Shown: positions 1-9,631 of the stretch, piece by piece
Layout of the letters: the number at the start of each line of letters is the position of its first letter
Position numbering within the stretch: the stretch's first letter is position 1
Source of the DNA: Georgenia sp. M64
GTDB lineage: Bacteria > Actinomycetota > Actinomycetes > Actinomycetales > Actinomycetaceae
DNA: 64,000 bases
Direction: 5' to 3'
Assembly: GCF_038049925.1 (NCBI RefSeq)
Contig: NZ_CP145809.1
Location: 186,001-250,000, forward strand
Notes under the pieces: model-generated
Seen by the model: only the letters and a program-made list of their open reading frames with translations
What the model was told of the DNA's origin: nothing
Databases searched by the model: none
Translations under genes and position numbers: made by a program

Positions 1-88
1 TCGCTCCAGGGGTCCCAGGCGCGCCGCAGCCTGCCAGCAGCGCAGCGAGGAGAGTCGTGGCGACGACCCGACGCCCGGATCCGCTCAC
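1..88 (-). CDS. Lipoprotein, N-terminus only (cut by window start)
   Basis: Only the first 29 codons are in the window. Reading leftward from a GTG at 88, the frame gives a charged start (SGSGRR), a hydrophobic stretch (VVATTLLAALL) and a lipobox LLAGC, followed by a Gly/Pro/Ala linker, the pattern of a lipid-anchored exported protein. A near-perfect Shine-Dalgarno AGGAGGT sits at 96-102, seven bases ahead of the GTG, which decides the start. The gene diverges from recC. The mature domain lies outside the window, so the function is unknown. Confidence 0.6.
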   Translation of the reverse strand, partial: MSGSGRRVVATTLLAALLAGCGAPGTPGA

Positions 89-289
89 GGCACCGACCTC
101 CTGCCGTGATGCTAGCCCGGGTGTCGCAGCCGGACCATGCGCGCTCCGTCCCGGCCGGGCGACGGGTCCTCCACAGGGACGGGACGGTCGACGTGGAGCA
201 CCTCACCGGCGCCCGGCCGCCGGTCCTGCCGGTGGGTGTCACCGGTCGGTCATAGGCTGAACGGGCCGTCGACCACGGGAGGTGAACCG
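89..289. other. Intergenic region between divergent lipoprotein gene and recC
   Basis: It carries the ribosome-binding site of the leftward lipoprotein gene (AGGAGGT, 96-102) and, at the right edge, GGGAGGTG (277-284) in front of the recC GTG. Open frames crossing it lack their own ribosome-binding sites. No convincing -35/-10 pair, repeat or RNA gene was seen. Confidence 0.5.
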
Positions 290-3200
290 GTGCTCCACCT
301 GCACCGTTCCGAGCGCGCGGACGCGCTCATCGCGCCGCTGGCCGCCGTGCTCACCGAGCCCCCCGAAGACGCCTTCGCGGCCGACGTCGTCGCGGTGCCC
401 ACCCGTGGCGTCGAGCGCTGGGTCGCGCAGCGGCTGTCCCACCACCTCGGGGCCGGTGACGGTGAGGCCGGGATCTGCGCGAACGTCACGTTCGGCTCCC
501 CGGCCCGTCTCGTCGCCGATGTCGTCACGGCCGCCGCGGGCGTCGACCCCGACGAGGACCCCTGGCGCACCGAGCGGCTCACCTGGCCCCTGCTCGAGGT
601 CATCGACGCCTCCGCGGGCGAGCCGTGGTGCGCGGTCCTCGACCGGCACCTCGGCGCGGGTGAGGACGACGAGGTCCGTCACGGCCGGCGGCTCGCCCTC
701 GCCCGTCACCTGGCTCGGCTGTTCGACTCCTACGCCGCGCAGCGGCCGGGCATGACCGGTGCCTGGGCCCGTGGGCTCGACGACGACGGCGCCGGCGCCG
801 CCGTCCCGCCGGACCTCGCCTGGCAGCCCGAGCTGTGGCGCCGCCTGCGCGAGCGGATCGGTGTGCCGAGCCCGGGGGAGTACCTCCCCGACGCGCTGCT
901 CGCCCTCACGGAGCGGCCGGCGTCCGTCGACCTCCCCGCGCGGCTGTCCGTCTTCGGCCCCACCCGGCTGCCCGAGGACCAGCTCCGCGTGCTCCGCGCC
1001 CTCGCCGTCCACCGCGACGTCCACCTCTGGCTCCCGCACCCCTCCCCGGCGCTGTGGGACCGCGTGGCCGCTGCCCCGCGCCCGGCCTCGCCCCGCCGCC
1101 GGGACCAGCGCACCCACGCTCACCACCCCCTCCTGGCGTCGATGGCCCGCGACGCCACCGAGCTCCAGCTGCGGCTCACCGCCGAGCCCGGCGGCGCCGT
1201 CGTCGAGCACCACCCCGCGTCCGCGCCCACCCACACCCTCCTCGGTGCGCTCCAGGAGCGCCTGCGCGCCGACGACCCCCGGCCCGGGCCGCACCGCCTC
1301 GCTGCCGACGACCGCAGCGTTCAGGTCCACGCCTGCCACGGCCGCGCCCGGCAGGTCGAGGTGCTCCGCGAGGTCCTCGCCGGCCTGTTCGCCGACGACC
1401 ACACCCTCGAGCCGCGCGACGTCGTCGTCATGAGCCCGGACATCGAGACGATCGCCCCGCTCGTCACCGCCACGTTCGGCCTCGCGGTGGACGAGCCGGC
1501 CGCCGGCCCGGCGGCCGAGCCCCACCCCGGGCAGCTCCTCCGCGTCCGGCTGGCCGACCGCTCGCCCAGCCACACCAACCCCCTCCTCGCCCTCCTTGCG
1601 GCGCTGCTCGCGCTGGCCGACGGTCGGGTGACCGTCTCCGAGGTGCTCGACCTCGCCGCCGGCGAGCCGGTCCGCCGCCGCTTCCGGTTCTCCGACGACG
1701 ACCTCGCGCGGGTCCGGGACTGGTCCGTCGAGACCGGCGTCCACTGGGGTGAGGACGGCGCGCGCCGGGCAAGGTTCGGCCTGCCCGACCTGCGCCAGGG
1801 CACCTGGGAGGTCGCCCTCGACCGGGTGCTCCTCGGCGCCGCGATGGCCGAGGAGGACCACCGCTTCGTCGGCCACGCCCTGCCGCTCGACGACGTCGAC
1901 AGCACCGACGTCGACCTCGCCGGCCGGCTCGCCGAGCTGCTCGACCGCCTCGCCGACGTCCTGCGCACCCTCGCCGGTCCGCACCCGCTCGGCACCTGGC
2001 TCGACCACCTCGACCGGGCCCTCACCCTCCTGGCCGACCCCGCCGAGGACTGGCAGGGCGTCCAGGCGCGCTGGGTTCTCGGTGACGTCCGCGACTCCGC
2101 CCACCCCGCCGGCGAGGACTACGAGGGCGCGGACCTGCGGCTGCCCGACGTGCGGGCGCTGCTCGACGACCGGCTCGCCGGCCGCCCCACCCGCGCCGGC
2201 TTCCGCACCGGGGCGCTGACCATGTGCTCGATGGAGCCCATGAGGGCCGTCCCGCACCGCGTCGTGTGCCTGCTGGGGGTCGACGACGGCACGTTCCCGC
2301 GGGGGACCTCCGCCGACGGCGACGACGTCCTCCTGCGCGACCCGTGCGTGGGCGAGCGGGACCGGCGCAGCGAGGACCGGCAGATCTTCCTCGACGCCGT
2401 CGCCGCGGCCGGCGAGCACCTCGTCGTGCTGTACTCCGGCGCCGACGAGCGCACCGGCGCCGCCCGCCCGCCGGCCGTCCCCGTCGGGGAGCTCCTCGAC
2501 GCCGTCGACCAGGCCGCAGCCTCGCCCGACGGGCGGCCGGTGCGCGAGCACGTGCTCGTCCGCCACCCGCTCCAGGTCGTCGACGAGCGCAACTTCCTCC
2601 CCGGTGCGCTCGGCCGCCCCGGGCCGCTGAGCTTCGACGCCGTCGCCCACGCCGCTGCGCTCGCCGGACGCGGCGAGCGCAGCGGCGGCGGGCCGTTCCT
2701 CACGGCACCGCTCCCGCCCGAGCGCCCCGTCCCCGGCTCCCGCGCGTCGAACGGCGACGCCGGCGCCGAGAGCCCCGTCGTCGACCTCGCGGACCTCGTC
2801 GCGATGCTCGAGCACCCGGTGAAGTGGTTCCTGCGCCGCCGGCTCCAGATCTCCCTCGCGGGCGAGACCGAGGACGTCGAGGATCGGCTCCCGCTCGAGC
2901 TCGACCCGCTCGAGGCCTGGCAGATCGGCGACCGGCTCCTCACGGCGCGCCTGGACGGCGCGGACCCGAACCGGGCGTTCAACGCCGAGTGGCGCCGCGG
3001 TGAGGTGCCCCCCAAGGAGCTCGGCCGCGCGGTCCTGCTCGACGTCGGCGGGCGGGTCGAACCGGTCGCGGTGGCCGCCGGCCGGTACACCGCCGGGGAG
3101 GCGCGGGCGGTCGACCTCACGCTCTCCCTGCCCTCCGGGACCGTCCTGACCGGCACCGTCCCGGGCGTCCACGGCACCACGGTGGTGCGGGCCACGTACT

Positions 3201-3703
3201 CCAAGCTCGCGCCCAAGCACCGGCTGCGCGCCTGGGTGCAGGCGCTCGCGCTCGCCGCCGCGCAGGGCGGGCAGTGGCGGGCCGTCACCGTCGGGCGCCC
3301 CCCGGGGACGCGTCCGGGCGCCCTCATCGCCACGGTGACCGCTCCCGCGCAGGCGCAGGCCCTCGCCCGGCTCGACGAGCTCGTCCACCTCCGCGCCCTC
3401 GCCGCCCGGGAGCCGCTGCCCATGCCGGTGCCCGTCTCCTGCGCCTACGGCACCAGCCGTTTCGCCGGGGACAGCGAGGTCCAGGCCCTCGAGAGCGCGG
3501 GACGCGAGTGGGCGGCCGCGGCCCGCTTCCCCGACGAGCACCACGACCTGTGCTGGGGGGCCGGGGCCTCCCTCGCCGACATCCTCGGCGAGCCCACCGA
3601 CGACGAGCGGCCCTGGTGGCCCGAGGACCGCAGCCGCCTGGGGGTCCTCGCCCGCCGGGTGTGGGAGCCCCTGCTCGCCCACGAGGAGACGGAGCCCGCG
3701 TGA
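290..3703 (+). CDS. recC: Exodeoxyribonuclease V subunit gamma (RecC)
   Basis: This is the RecC subunit of the RecBCD helicase-nuclease, which processes DNA double-strand ends and recognises Chi in the family. The GTG at 290 is chosen because GGGAGGTG lies six bases upstream and the protein then begins VLHLHRSERADAL, the usual RecC N-terminus; the frame stays open to 137 but without a start signal. The product is about 1137 residues, normal for the family. Inactivated superfamily-1 helicase features are visible, such as PTRGVERWVAQRL near residue 42 and an SMEPMRAVPHRVVCLLG segment in the middle. The stop overlaps the recB start by 4 bases (GTGA), so translation is probably coupled. Confidence 0.93.
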   Translation: MLHLHRSERADALIAPLAAVLTEPPEDAFAADVVAVPTRGVERWVAQRLSHHLGAGDGEAGICANVTFGSPARLVADVVTAAAGVDPDEDPWRTERLTWPLLEVIDASAGEPWCAVLDRHLGAGEDDEVRHGRRLALARHLARLFDSYAAQRPGMTGAWARGLDDDGAGAAVPPDLAWQPELWRRLRERIGVPSPGEYLPDALLALTERPASVDLPARLSVFGPTRLPEDQLRVLRALAVHRDVHLWLPHPSPALWDRVAAAPRPASPRRRDQRTHAHHPLLASMARDATELQLRLTAEPGGAVVEHHPASAPTHTLLGALQERLRADDPRPGPHRLAADDRSVQVHACHGRARQVEVLREVLAGLFADDHTLEPRDVVVMSPDIETIAPLVTATFGLAVDEPAAGPAAEPHPGQLLRVRLADRSPSHTNPLLALLAALLALADGRVTVSEVLDLAAGEPVRRRFRFSDDDLARVRDWSVETGVHWGEDGARRARFGLPDLRQGTWEVALDRVLLGAAMAEEDHRFVGHALPLDDVDSTDVDLAGRLAELLDRLADVLRTLAGPHPLGTWLDHLDRALTLLADPAEDWQGVQARWVLGDVRDSAHPAGEDYEGADLRLPDVRALLDDRLAGRPTRAGFRTGALTMCSMEPMRAVPHRVVCLLGVDDGTFPRGTSADGDDVLLRDPCVGERDRRSEDRQIFLDAVAAAGEHLVVLYSGADERTGAARPPAVPVGELLDAVDQAAASPDGRPVREHVLVRHPLQVVDERNFLPGALGRPGPLSFDAVAHAAALAGRGERSGGGPFLTAPLPPERPVPGSRASNGDAGAESPVVDLADLVAMLEHPVKWFLRRRLQISLAGETEDVEDRLPLELDPLEAWQIGDRLLTARLDGADPNRAFNAEWRRGEVPPKELGRAVLLDVGGRVEPVAVAAGRYTAGEARAVDLTLSLPSGTVLTGTVPGVHGTTVVRATYSKLAPKHRLRAWVQALALAAAQGGQWRAVTVGRPPGTRPGALIATVTAPAQAQALARLDELVHLRALAAREPLPMPVPVSCAYGTSRFAGDSEVQALESAGREWAAAARFPDEHHDLCWGAGASLADILGEPTDDERPWWPEDRSRLGVLARRVWEPLLAHEETEPA

Positions 3704-6700
3704 CCACGACCACCGACGCCCCCGTGTTCGACATCTGCGGCGCCCTGCCCACCGGCACCACGGTGCTGGAGGCGAGCGCCGGGACGGGCAAGACCTTCAC
3801 CATCGCGGCCCTGGCCACCCGGTACGTCGCCGAGGGCGTGGCCGAGCTCGCCGAGCTCATGCTCGTCACCTTCGGCCGGGCGGCGACGTCGGAGCTGCGG
3901 GACCGCGTCCGCGAGCGGCTCGTCTCCGCCGAGCGGGCGCTGCGCGACCCCGCGGCCCGGGACAGCGACGACGCCCTCGTCGCGCACCTCGCCGCCGTGG
4001 ACGACACCGAGCTGCAGGCCCGGCGCCGGCGCCTCACCACGGCCCTGTCCCAGTTCGACGCCGCCACGATCACCACCACCCACGGCTTCTGCCAGCAGAT
4101 GCTCACCTCCCTCGGCGTCGCCGGCGACGTCGACGCCACCCCGACGTTCGTCGCGGACATCGCCGACCTCGTCGACGAGGTGGTCGACGACCTGTACCTG
4201 CGCCACTACGCCGCCGAGCGCTCCCCGGCGCTGACCCCCGCGGAGGCCCGCAAGCTCGGCCGCGCCGCCGTCTCGGACCACCAGGCTCGCCTCGAGCCTG
4301 CCGACGCCCCCGCCGACTCCTTGCCCGGGCACCGCTACGCCTTCGCCCGCGAGACCGCGGCCGAGGTGGTCCGCCGCAAGCGCTCCCGTCGGCTCCTCGA
4401 CTACGACGACCTCCTCGTCCTGCTGCGCGACGCCCTCGTCCACCCCGAGCACGGCCCGGCCGCGGCCGGGCGGGTCCGCTCCCGTTATGCCGTCGTCCTG
4501 GTCGACGAGTTCCAGGACACCGACCCCGTCCAGTGGGAGATCCTGCGCACCGCCTTCCACGGCCACCGCACGCTCGTCCTCATCGGTGACCCCAAGCAGG
4601 CCATCTACGCGTTCCGCGGCGGCGACGTCGTCGCCTACCTCCACGCCCGCCGGGACGCGGCCGACACCTCCACCCTCGGGCGCAACTGGCGCAGCGACGC
4701 CCCGCTCGTGGACGGCCTCGGCACGCTCCTGGGCGGTGCGGCCCTGGGCGACCCCGAGATCGTCGTCCGGCCCGTCGGCGCCGAGCACCAGGGCTCCCGG
4801 CTCGACGGCGCCGGGGCACCGGTCCGGCTGCGGCACGTCACCCGGGTCCCGTTCGGGAAGAAGGGCACCGGCTCCCCGCGCGTGCCCGAGGTCCGCCAGC
4901 TCGTCGCGGCCGACGTCGCCGCGGACGTCGTGCGCCGGCTCGGCAGCACCCGCATCCGTGAGGGCGGGACCTGGCGCCCGCTCCAGCCCGGCGACGTCGC
5001 CGTCCTCGCGCGGCGCAACGCCGACGCCGCCGCGGTGCGCCAGGCCCTCGCCGACGCGGGGGTGCCGGCCGTGATCTCCGGCCTCGTCTCGGTCTTCGGC
5101 ACGCCCGCCGCCCGGCACTGGCTCACCCTCCTCACCGCGCTGGAGCAGCCCGGGCACGCCGGGCGTGCGGCGGCCCTCGCGCTCACCCCGTTCGTCGGGT
5201 GGGACGCGGCCCGGCTCGCGGGCGCCGACGACGCCGCCCGGGACGACCTGTCCGACCACGTGCGCACATGGGCACGGGTCCTCGCCGACCGCGGCGTCGC
5301 GGCCCTCCTCGAGGCCGTGGGCGCCCGCCAGGCGGTCGGCGGCGGCCGGCCCGAGGGCGTCGCGGAGCGGCTCCTGCGCACGACCACCGGCGAGCGCACC
5401 CTCACCGACCTGCGGCACATCGGCCAGTCCCTCCACCTCGCCGCCGTCCACGACCGGCTCGGCGTCGCCGCCCTGACCGACTGGCTCCGACGGCGCATCG
5501 ACGAGGCCGACGGCGACTACGCCGAGGACCGCAGCCGGCGGCTCGAGACCGACGCCGCCGCCACCCAGGTCGTCACGGTCCACGCCAGCAAGGGCCTGGA
5601 GTTCCCGGTGGTGTACGTGCCGTTCGGGTGGGACCGGTTCGAGAGCAAGAACCCGCCTTTGCTCGGCCACCACGACGACGCCGGGACCCGCGTGCTGCAC
5701 GTCGGCGGCACCGAGGACCCCGGCTACGCCGCCGCCCGCGAACGGCACCTCGCCGAGGAACGGGGGGAGGACCTGCGCCTGCTCTACGTGGCGCTGACCC
5801 GCGCCGCGAGCCAGGTGGTGGTCCACTGGGCCCCGTCGACCAACTCCTCCGCCGGCCCCCTGAGCCGGGTGCTCCTCGGCGGCCACACACCGGGCGAGGA
5901 ACCGCCGCCCCGGGTGGCGCTGGGCACCGACGACAAGGCCGCCGCCATCCTCGCCGACCTCGCCGCGCGCAGCGGCGGGACCATCGAGATCGAGAACGTC
6001 ACCGCCTGGCCCGCACCGGCCCGGTGGACCCCGCCCCGCCGGGACCTGCCGCACCTCGACGTCGCGGTCTTCGGCCGCGAGCTCGACCACTCGTGGCGAC
6101 GCACCTCCTACACCGGTCTCACCGCGGCGGCGCACACCGCGGGGGTGTCCAGCGAGCCCGAGACCACCGGGGTGCAGGACGAGAGCGACGACGCCGTCGT
6201 ACCGGGCAGCGGTGCGGCGGGGGCCGCGCCCGGCGCCGGTGACGTGGGCGAGCCGGCCGGTGAGCTCCTCTCGCCGATGGCGGACCTGCCCGCCGGGGCG
6301 GCGTTCGGCACCATCGTGCACGCCGTCCTCGAGCAGGTGGACACCGGCGCCGCCGACCTCGGCGACGAGCTCCGGCGCCGCTGCGCAGAGGTCGGCACCG
6401 CCCGTGTGCCCGGCCTCGACCCCGGTGCGCTCGCGACCGCCCTCGCGCCCGTGCTCGCCACCCCGCTCGGCCCGCTCGCGGACGACCGCACCCTCGCCGA
6501 CGTCGCCCCGGCCGACCGCCTCGCCGAGCTGGAGTTCGAGCTCCCGCTCGCCGGGGGCGACGGTCCCACCGGCGCGGCGGCCAGCCTCGGCGACGTCGCC
6601 GCCCTGCTCCGGCGCCACCTCCGCCCGGGGGACGTCTTCGCCGACTACGCCGACGAGCTCGAGGGTCTGGGCGAGGCGCGGCTGCGCGGGTACCTCACCG

Positions 6701-7134
6701 GGAGCATCGACGCCGTCCTGCGGCTGCGGGGGCCCGCGCCCGGTGGTGCCGGCGCCTCCGGTGGCGTCGGCGCACCCGGTGGCGAGGAGCGCTACGTCGT
6801 CGTCGACTACAAGACGAACCGGCTCGGCTCCTTCGAGGAGCCCCTCACCACGGGGCACTACCGCCCGGCGGCGATGGCCACGGCCATGATGCGGTCCCAC
6901 TACCCGCTCCAGCTCCTCCTCTACCTCGCCGCCCTCCACCGCTACCTCCGCTGGCGACGGCGCGGCTACGACCCCGCCCGTCACCTCGGCGGCGGGCTCT
7001 ACCTGTTCGTGCGCGGCATGGCCGGGCCCGCGACGCCCGTGGCGGACGGCACCCCGTGCGGCGTCATGGCCTGGCAGCCCCCGGCCGCCCTCGTCGTCGA
7101 GCTCTCCGCCCTGCTCGAGGGGAGGACCCGATGA
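3700..7134 (+). CDS. recB: Exodeoxyribonuclease V subunit beta (RecB helicase-nuclease)
   Basis: RecB is the 3'-5' helicase and sole nuclease of RecBCD. The GTG at 3700 overlaps the recC stop and gives a 1144-residue product. Helicase motif I (EASAGTGKTFTIA) is near residue 24, motif II appears as LVDEFQDTDPVQW near residue 267, and GDPKQAIYAFRGGD and VTVHASKGLEFP are later helicase motifs. Near residue 1036 the nuclease signature VVDYKTNRLG has the catalytic Asp and Lys, so both activities look intact. A Gly/Ala-rich linker (about 1010-1030) precedes the nuclease core. It overlaps recD by 4 bases. Confidence 0.95.
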   Translation: MTTTTDAPVFDICGALPTGTTVLEASAGTGKTFTIAALATRYVAEGVAELAELMLVTFGRAATSELRDRVRERLVSAERALRDPAARDSDDALVAHLAAVDDTELQARRRRLTTALSQFDAATITTTHGFCQQMLTSLGVAGDVDATPTFVADIADLVDEVVDDLYLRHYAAERSPALTPAEARKLGRAAVSDHQARLEPADAPADSLPGHRYAFARETAAEVVRRKRSRRLLDYDDLLVLLRDALVHPEHGPAAAGRVRSRYAVVLVDEFQDTDPVQWEILRTAFHGHRTLVLIGDPKQAIYAFRGGDVVAYLHARRDAADTSTLGRNWRSDAPLVDGLGTLLGGAALGDPEIVVRPVGAEHQGSRLDGAGAPVRLRHVTRVPFGKKGTGSPRVPEVRQLVAADVAADVVRRLGSTRIREGGTWRPLQPGDVAVLARRNADAAAVRQALADAGVPAVISGLVSVFGTPAARHWLTLLTALEQPGHAGRAAALALTPFVGWDAARLAGADDAARDDLSDHVRTWARVLADRGVAALLEAVGARQAVGGGRPEGVAERLLRTTTGERTLTDLRHIGQSLHLAAVHDRLGVAALTDWLRRRIDEADGDYAEDRSRRLETDAAATQVVTVHASKGLEFPVVYVPFGWDRFESKNPPLLGHHDDAGTRVLHVGGTEDPGYAAARERHLAEERGEDLRLLYVALTRAASQVVVHWAPSTNSSAGPLSRVLLGGHTPGEEPPPRVALGTDDKAAAILADLAARSGGTIEIENVTAWPAPARWTPPRRDLPHLDVAVFGRELDHSWRRTSYTGLTAAAHTAGVSSEPETTGVQDESDDAVVPGSGAAGAAPGAGDVGEPAGELLSPMADLPAGAAFGTIVHAVLEQVDTGAADLGDELRRRCAEVGTARVPGLDPGALATALAPVLATPLGPLADDRTLADVAPADRLAELEFELPLAGGDGPTGAAASLGDVAALLRRHLRPGDVFADYADELEGLGEARLRGYLTGSIDAVLRLRGPAPGGAGASGGVGAPGGEERYVVVDYKTNRLGSFEEPLTTGHYRPAAMATAMMRSHYPLQLLLYLAALHRYLRWRRRGYDPARHLGGGLYLFVRGMAGPATPVADGTPCGVMAWQPPAALVVELSALLEGRTR

Positions 7135-9107
7135 CGGCGACGACGGCGACGGCCGACGCCGCCGACCCACGACGGGCGCTGCGCGCCACCGGGCTGCTCG
7201 CAGACTTCAACGCCGCCGGCGTGCTCGGCGCCGCCGACGTCCACGTCGCGAGCCGGCTGGGCCGCCTCACCGGTGAGACGGACGAGCGCGTGCTGCTGGC
7301 CGTCGCGCTCGCCGTCCGCGGCGTCCGGGCCGGTTCGGTGTGCGTCAGCCTCGACGACCGCGCCGCCCTCGCGGACGCGGAGCAGGAGGTCGCGGTCGAG
7401 GACCTGCCCTGGCCCGACGGCGACGCCTGGGTGCGGGCCATCGAGGCGAGCCGGCTCGTGGCTGTCGGGGTCGACGGCGACGACAGCCGACCCGTCCGCT
7501 GGGCGGGGGACCGGCTCTACCTCGACCGTTACTGGCGCCAGGAGCTCCTCGTGCGGCGCGCGGTGGACGCCCGGCTGGGCGCCGGCGTGCTCGACGTCGA
7601 CGGCGCCGCCCTCGCGGCCGCCGTCGGCCGGTTCTTCCCCGCCCGCGACGACGCCCGCCAGCGCCTGGCCGCGGCCGCGGCCGCGCTCGGCCGGTTCACC
7701 GTCCTCACCGGCGGGCCGGGCACGGGCAAGACGACGACGGTCGCGCGCATGGTCGCCGTACTGCAGGAGGTCGCCGGCCCGGGACTGCGGGTGGCGCTCG
7801 CCGCCCCCACCGGCAAGGCCGCCGCCCGGCTCCAGGAGTCCGTGCGGGCCGAGCTCGTCCGCCTCGCCGGCGGTGCGGAGGGCCGCGACGCTGGTAGCCG
7901 GGACGCCGCGACCATCAGCGGTAGCGCACCTGCCGCGGTGGCCACGACGATCCACCGCCTCCTCGGCTGGCGGCCGGACAGCTCCACCCGGTTCCGGCAC
8001 GACGACCGCCACCACCTGCCCCACGACGTCGTCGTCGTCGACGAGACCTCCATGGTCTCCCTGCCCCTCATGGCACACCTGCTCGAGGCCCTGCGCCCCG
8101 ACGCGCGGCTCGTCCTCGTCGGCGACCCGGACCAGCTCGCCTCCGTCGAGGCCGGCGCCGTCCTGGGTGACCTCGTCCACCGCGCCGGCCGGCCCGGTCC
8201 GGGCCCGGCCGAGGCCCTCGGCGCGGTCGTCCCCGGCGACATGCCCGAGGACGCCGCGGACCTGCGCGTGCTGCGATCCGGCGTCGTGCGTCTCGAGAAG
8301 GTCCACCGGCAGGAGCGCGACTCCGCGATCCTGCCGCTCGCGGCGGCCGTCCGCGCCGGCGACGCCGACGCCGTCCTCGGGCTCCTGCGCGCCGGCGGGG
8401 CCGGGGTGAGCTTCGTCGAGACGTCGGGGGAGCGACCCACGGAGGCCGAGCTCGCGGCCCTGCGCGCCGACGTCGCCGGCGCCGGGGCGGACATCGTCAC
8501 CGCCGCCGGGGCGGGCGACGCCGCTGCGGCGCTGCGGGCGCTGGCCCGCCACCGGGTCATGGTCGCCCACCGGCGCGGGCCGTTCGGGGTGGCGCACTGG
8601 TCCCACCAGGTGGAGCAGTGGGTCGAGGAGGCCATGGGCGCGCGCGAGCGTGCCCGCGCCCGGAGCGCCCACGACGGCGTCCCGCGCGCCGGGGTGCGCC
8701 CGACCGGCACGCCCTGGTACCCCGGCCGGCCGCTGCTCGTCACCACGAACGATCGCGACTCCGGCCTGTACAACGGCGACACCGGTGTCGTCGTCGCCGA
8801 CGGTCGCGGCGGGGTCATCGCCGTGTTCGGCGACCCGGCCGCCCCGCTGGCGGTGCGTCCGCACCGCCTGCCCGAGGTGGAGACCGTCCACGCCATGACG
8901 GTCCACCGCGGCCAGGGCAGCCAGTTCGAGCAGGTCTCGCTCGTCCTGCCGCCGGCCACCTCCCCGCTCCTGACCCGCGAGCTCCTCTACACCGCGGTCA
9001 CCCGGGCGACGACGACCGTGCGGGTCGTCGGCACCGAGGAGGCCGTCCGCAAGGCGGTCACGACACCGGTGCGCCGCGCGAGCGGCCTGCGTGAGGACCT
9101 CGCGTGA
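7131..9107 (+). CDS. recD: Exodeoxyribonuclease V subunit alpha (RecD helicase)
   Basis: RecD is the 5'-3' helicase subunit of RecBCD. The ATG at 7131 overlaps the recB stop (ATGA) and follows GGGGAGGA. The product is 658 residues. The Walker A motif LTGGPGTGKTTT is near residue 195, the DExx box appears as VVVDETSMVSLPLM near residue 303, and LVGDPDQLASVEAGAVLGD follows. The C-terminal UvrD-like motif AMTVHRGQGSQFEQV and LLYTAVTRA complete the helicase core. The last four bases overlap the start of a downstream lipoprotein gene, so the operon may extend beyond recCBD. Confidence 0.95.
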   Translation: MTATTATADAADPRRALRATGLLADFNAAGVLGAADVHVASRLGRLTGETDERVLLAVALAVRGVRAGSVCVSLDDRAALADAEQEVAVEDLPWPDGDAWVRAIEASRLVAVGVDGDDSRPVRWAGDRLYLDRYWRQELLVRRAVDARLGAGVLDVDGAALAAAVGRFFPARDDARQRLAAAAAALGRFTVLTGGPGTGKTTTVARMVAVLQEVAGPGLRVALAAPTGKAAARLQESVRAELVRLAGGAEGRDAGSRDAATISGSAPAAVATTIHRLLGWRPDSSTRFRHDDRHHLPHDVVVVDETSMVSLPLMAHLLEALRPDARLVLVGDPDQLASVEAGAVLGDLVHRAGRPGPGPAEALGAVVPGDMPEDAADLRVLRSGVVRLEKVHRQERDSAILPLAAAVRAGDADAVLGLLRAGGAGVSFVETSGERPTEAELAALRADVAGAGADIVTAAGAGDAAAALRALARHRVMVAHRRGPFGVAHWSHQVEQWVEEAMGARERARARSAHDGVPRAGVRPTGTPWYPGRPLLVTTNDRDSGLYNGDTGVVVADGRGGVIAVFGDPAAPLAVRPHRLPEVETVHAMTVHRGQGSQFEQVSLVLPPATSPLLTRELLYTAVTRATTTVRVVGTEEAVRKAVTTPVRRASGLREDLA

Positions 9108-9607
9108 GGCGGGCGGCGGGTGGTGGCGGCGGCGTCGACCGTGCGGTCGTCGCTCGTGCCGCGGCCGCCGGGCTCACCGCGGCGGCCGTCCTCGCAGGGT
9201 GCACCGACGCGACGGACGACGCGCTCGGCGGCTTCGGGTTGCCGGTCGTGGACCCCGACGACGTCCCGGGCGAGCGCGAGCAGCTGACCGGGGTGGTGCA
9301 CGTCGAGCGGGACGGCTGCTTCACCTGGACCGGCGACGGCGACGGCGACGGCGACAGCGAGACCGACGAACGGCGCTGGGTGGTCTGGCCGCGCGGCGCC
9401 GAGCAGGACGGCGACCGGGTGCGCCTCGAGGACGGCGACGAGATCACCGACGGCGACACCCTCACCGGGACGGGCCTGCGCGCCGACGCCGCAGCCCTGC
9501 CCGACTGGGAGCTCACTGACGGCTACTTCCGCGCCTTCGGCACGTTCTGCGGCGCGGACGAGCGCGGGATCGTCGTCCTCGACGACGTCCGGCTCGACCG
9601 GCCCTGA
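9104..9607 (+). CDS. Small lipoprotein of unknown function coupled to recD
   Basis: This 167-residue protein starts at a GTG overlapping the recD stop (GTGA). An Arg-containing N-terminus and a hydrophobic segment lead to a lipobox VLAGC with the lipidated Cys at residue 33, so it is probably anchored outside the membrane. The mature part is acidic, with a GDGDGDGDGDSETDE run near residue 80 and two further Cys residues (FTW and TFCGADE regions). I do not recognise the family. Its place directly behind a DNA repair operon may be read-through rather than a functional link. Confidence 0.7.
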   Translation: MRRAAGGGGGVDRAVVARAAAAGLTAAAVLAGCTDATDDALGGFGLPVVDPDDVPGEREQLTGVVHVERDGCFTWTGDGDGDGDSETDERRWVVWPRGAEQDGDRVRLEDGDEITDGDTLTGTGLRADAAALPDWELTDGYFRAFGTFCGADERGIVVLDDVRLDRP

Positions 9608-9631
9608 CCTCCGGCTCGACCGACCCTGAGG

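Noticed and set aside
239-3682. Very long open frame antisense to recC
   Set aside because: It has no ribosome-binding site or domain pattern and mirrors the recC codons; in GC-rich DNA the antisense frame commonly stays open.
3445-7170. Long antisense frame over recB
   Set aside because: Low-complexity Gly/Val/Arg-rich product with no motifs, while recB shows clear helicase and nuclease motifs.
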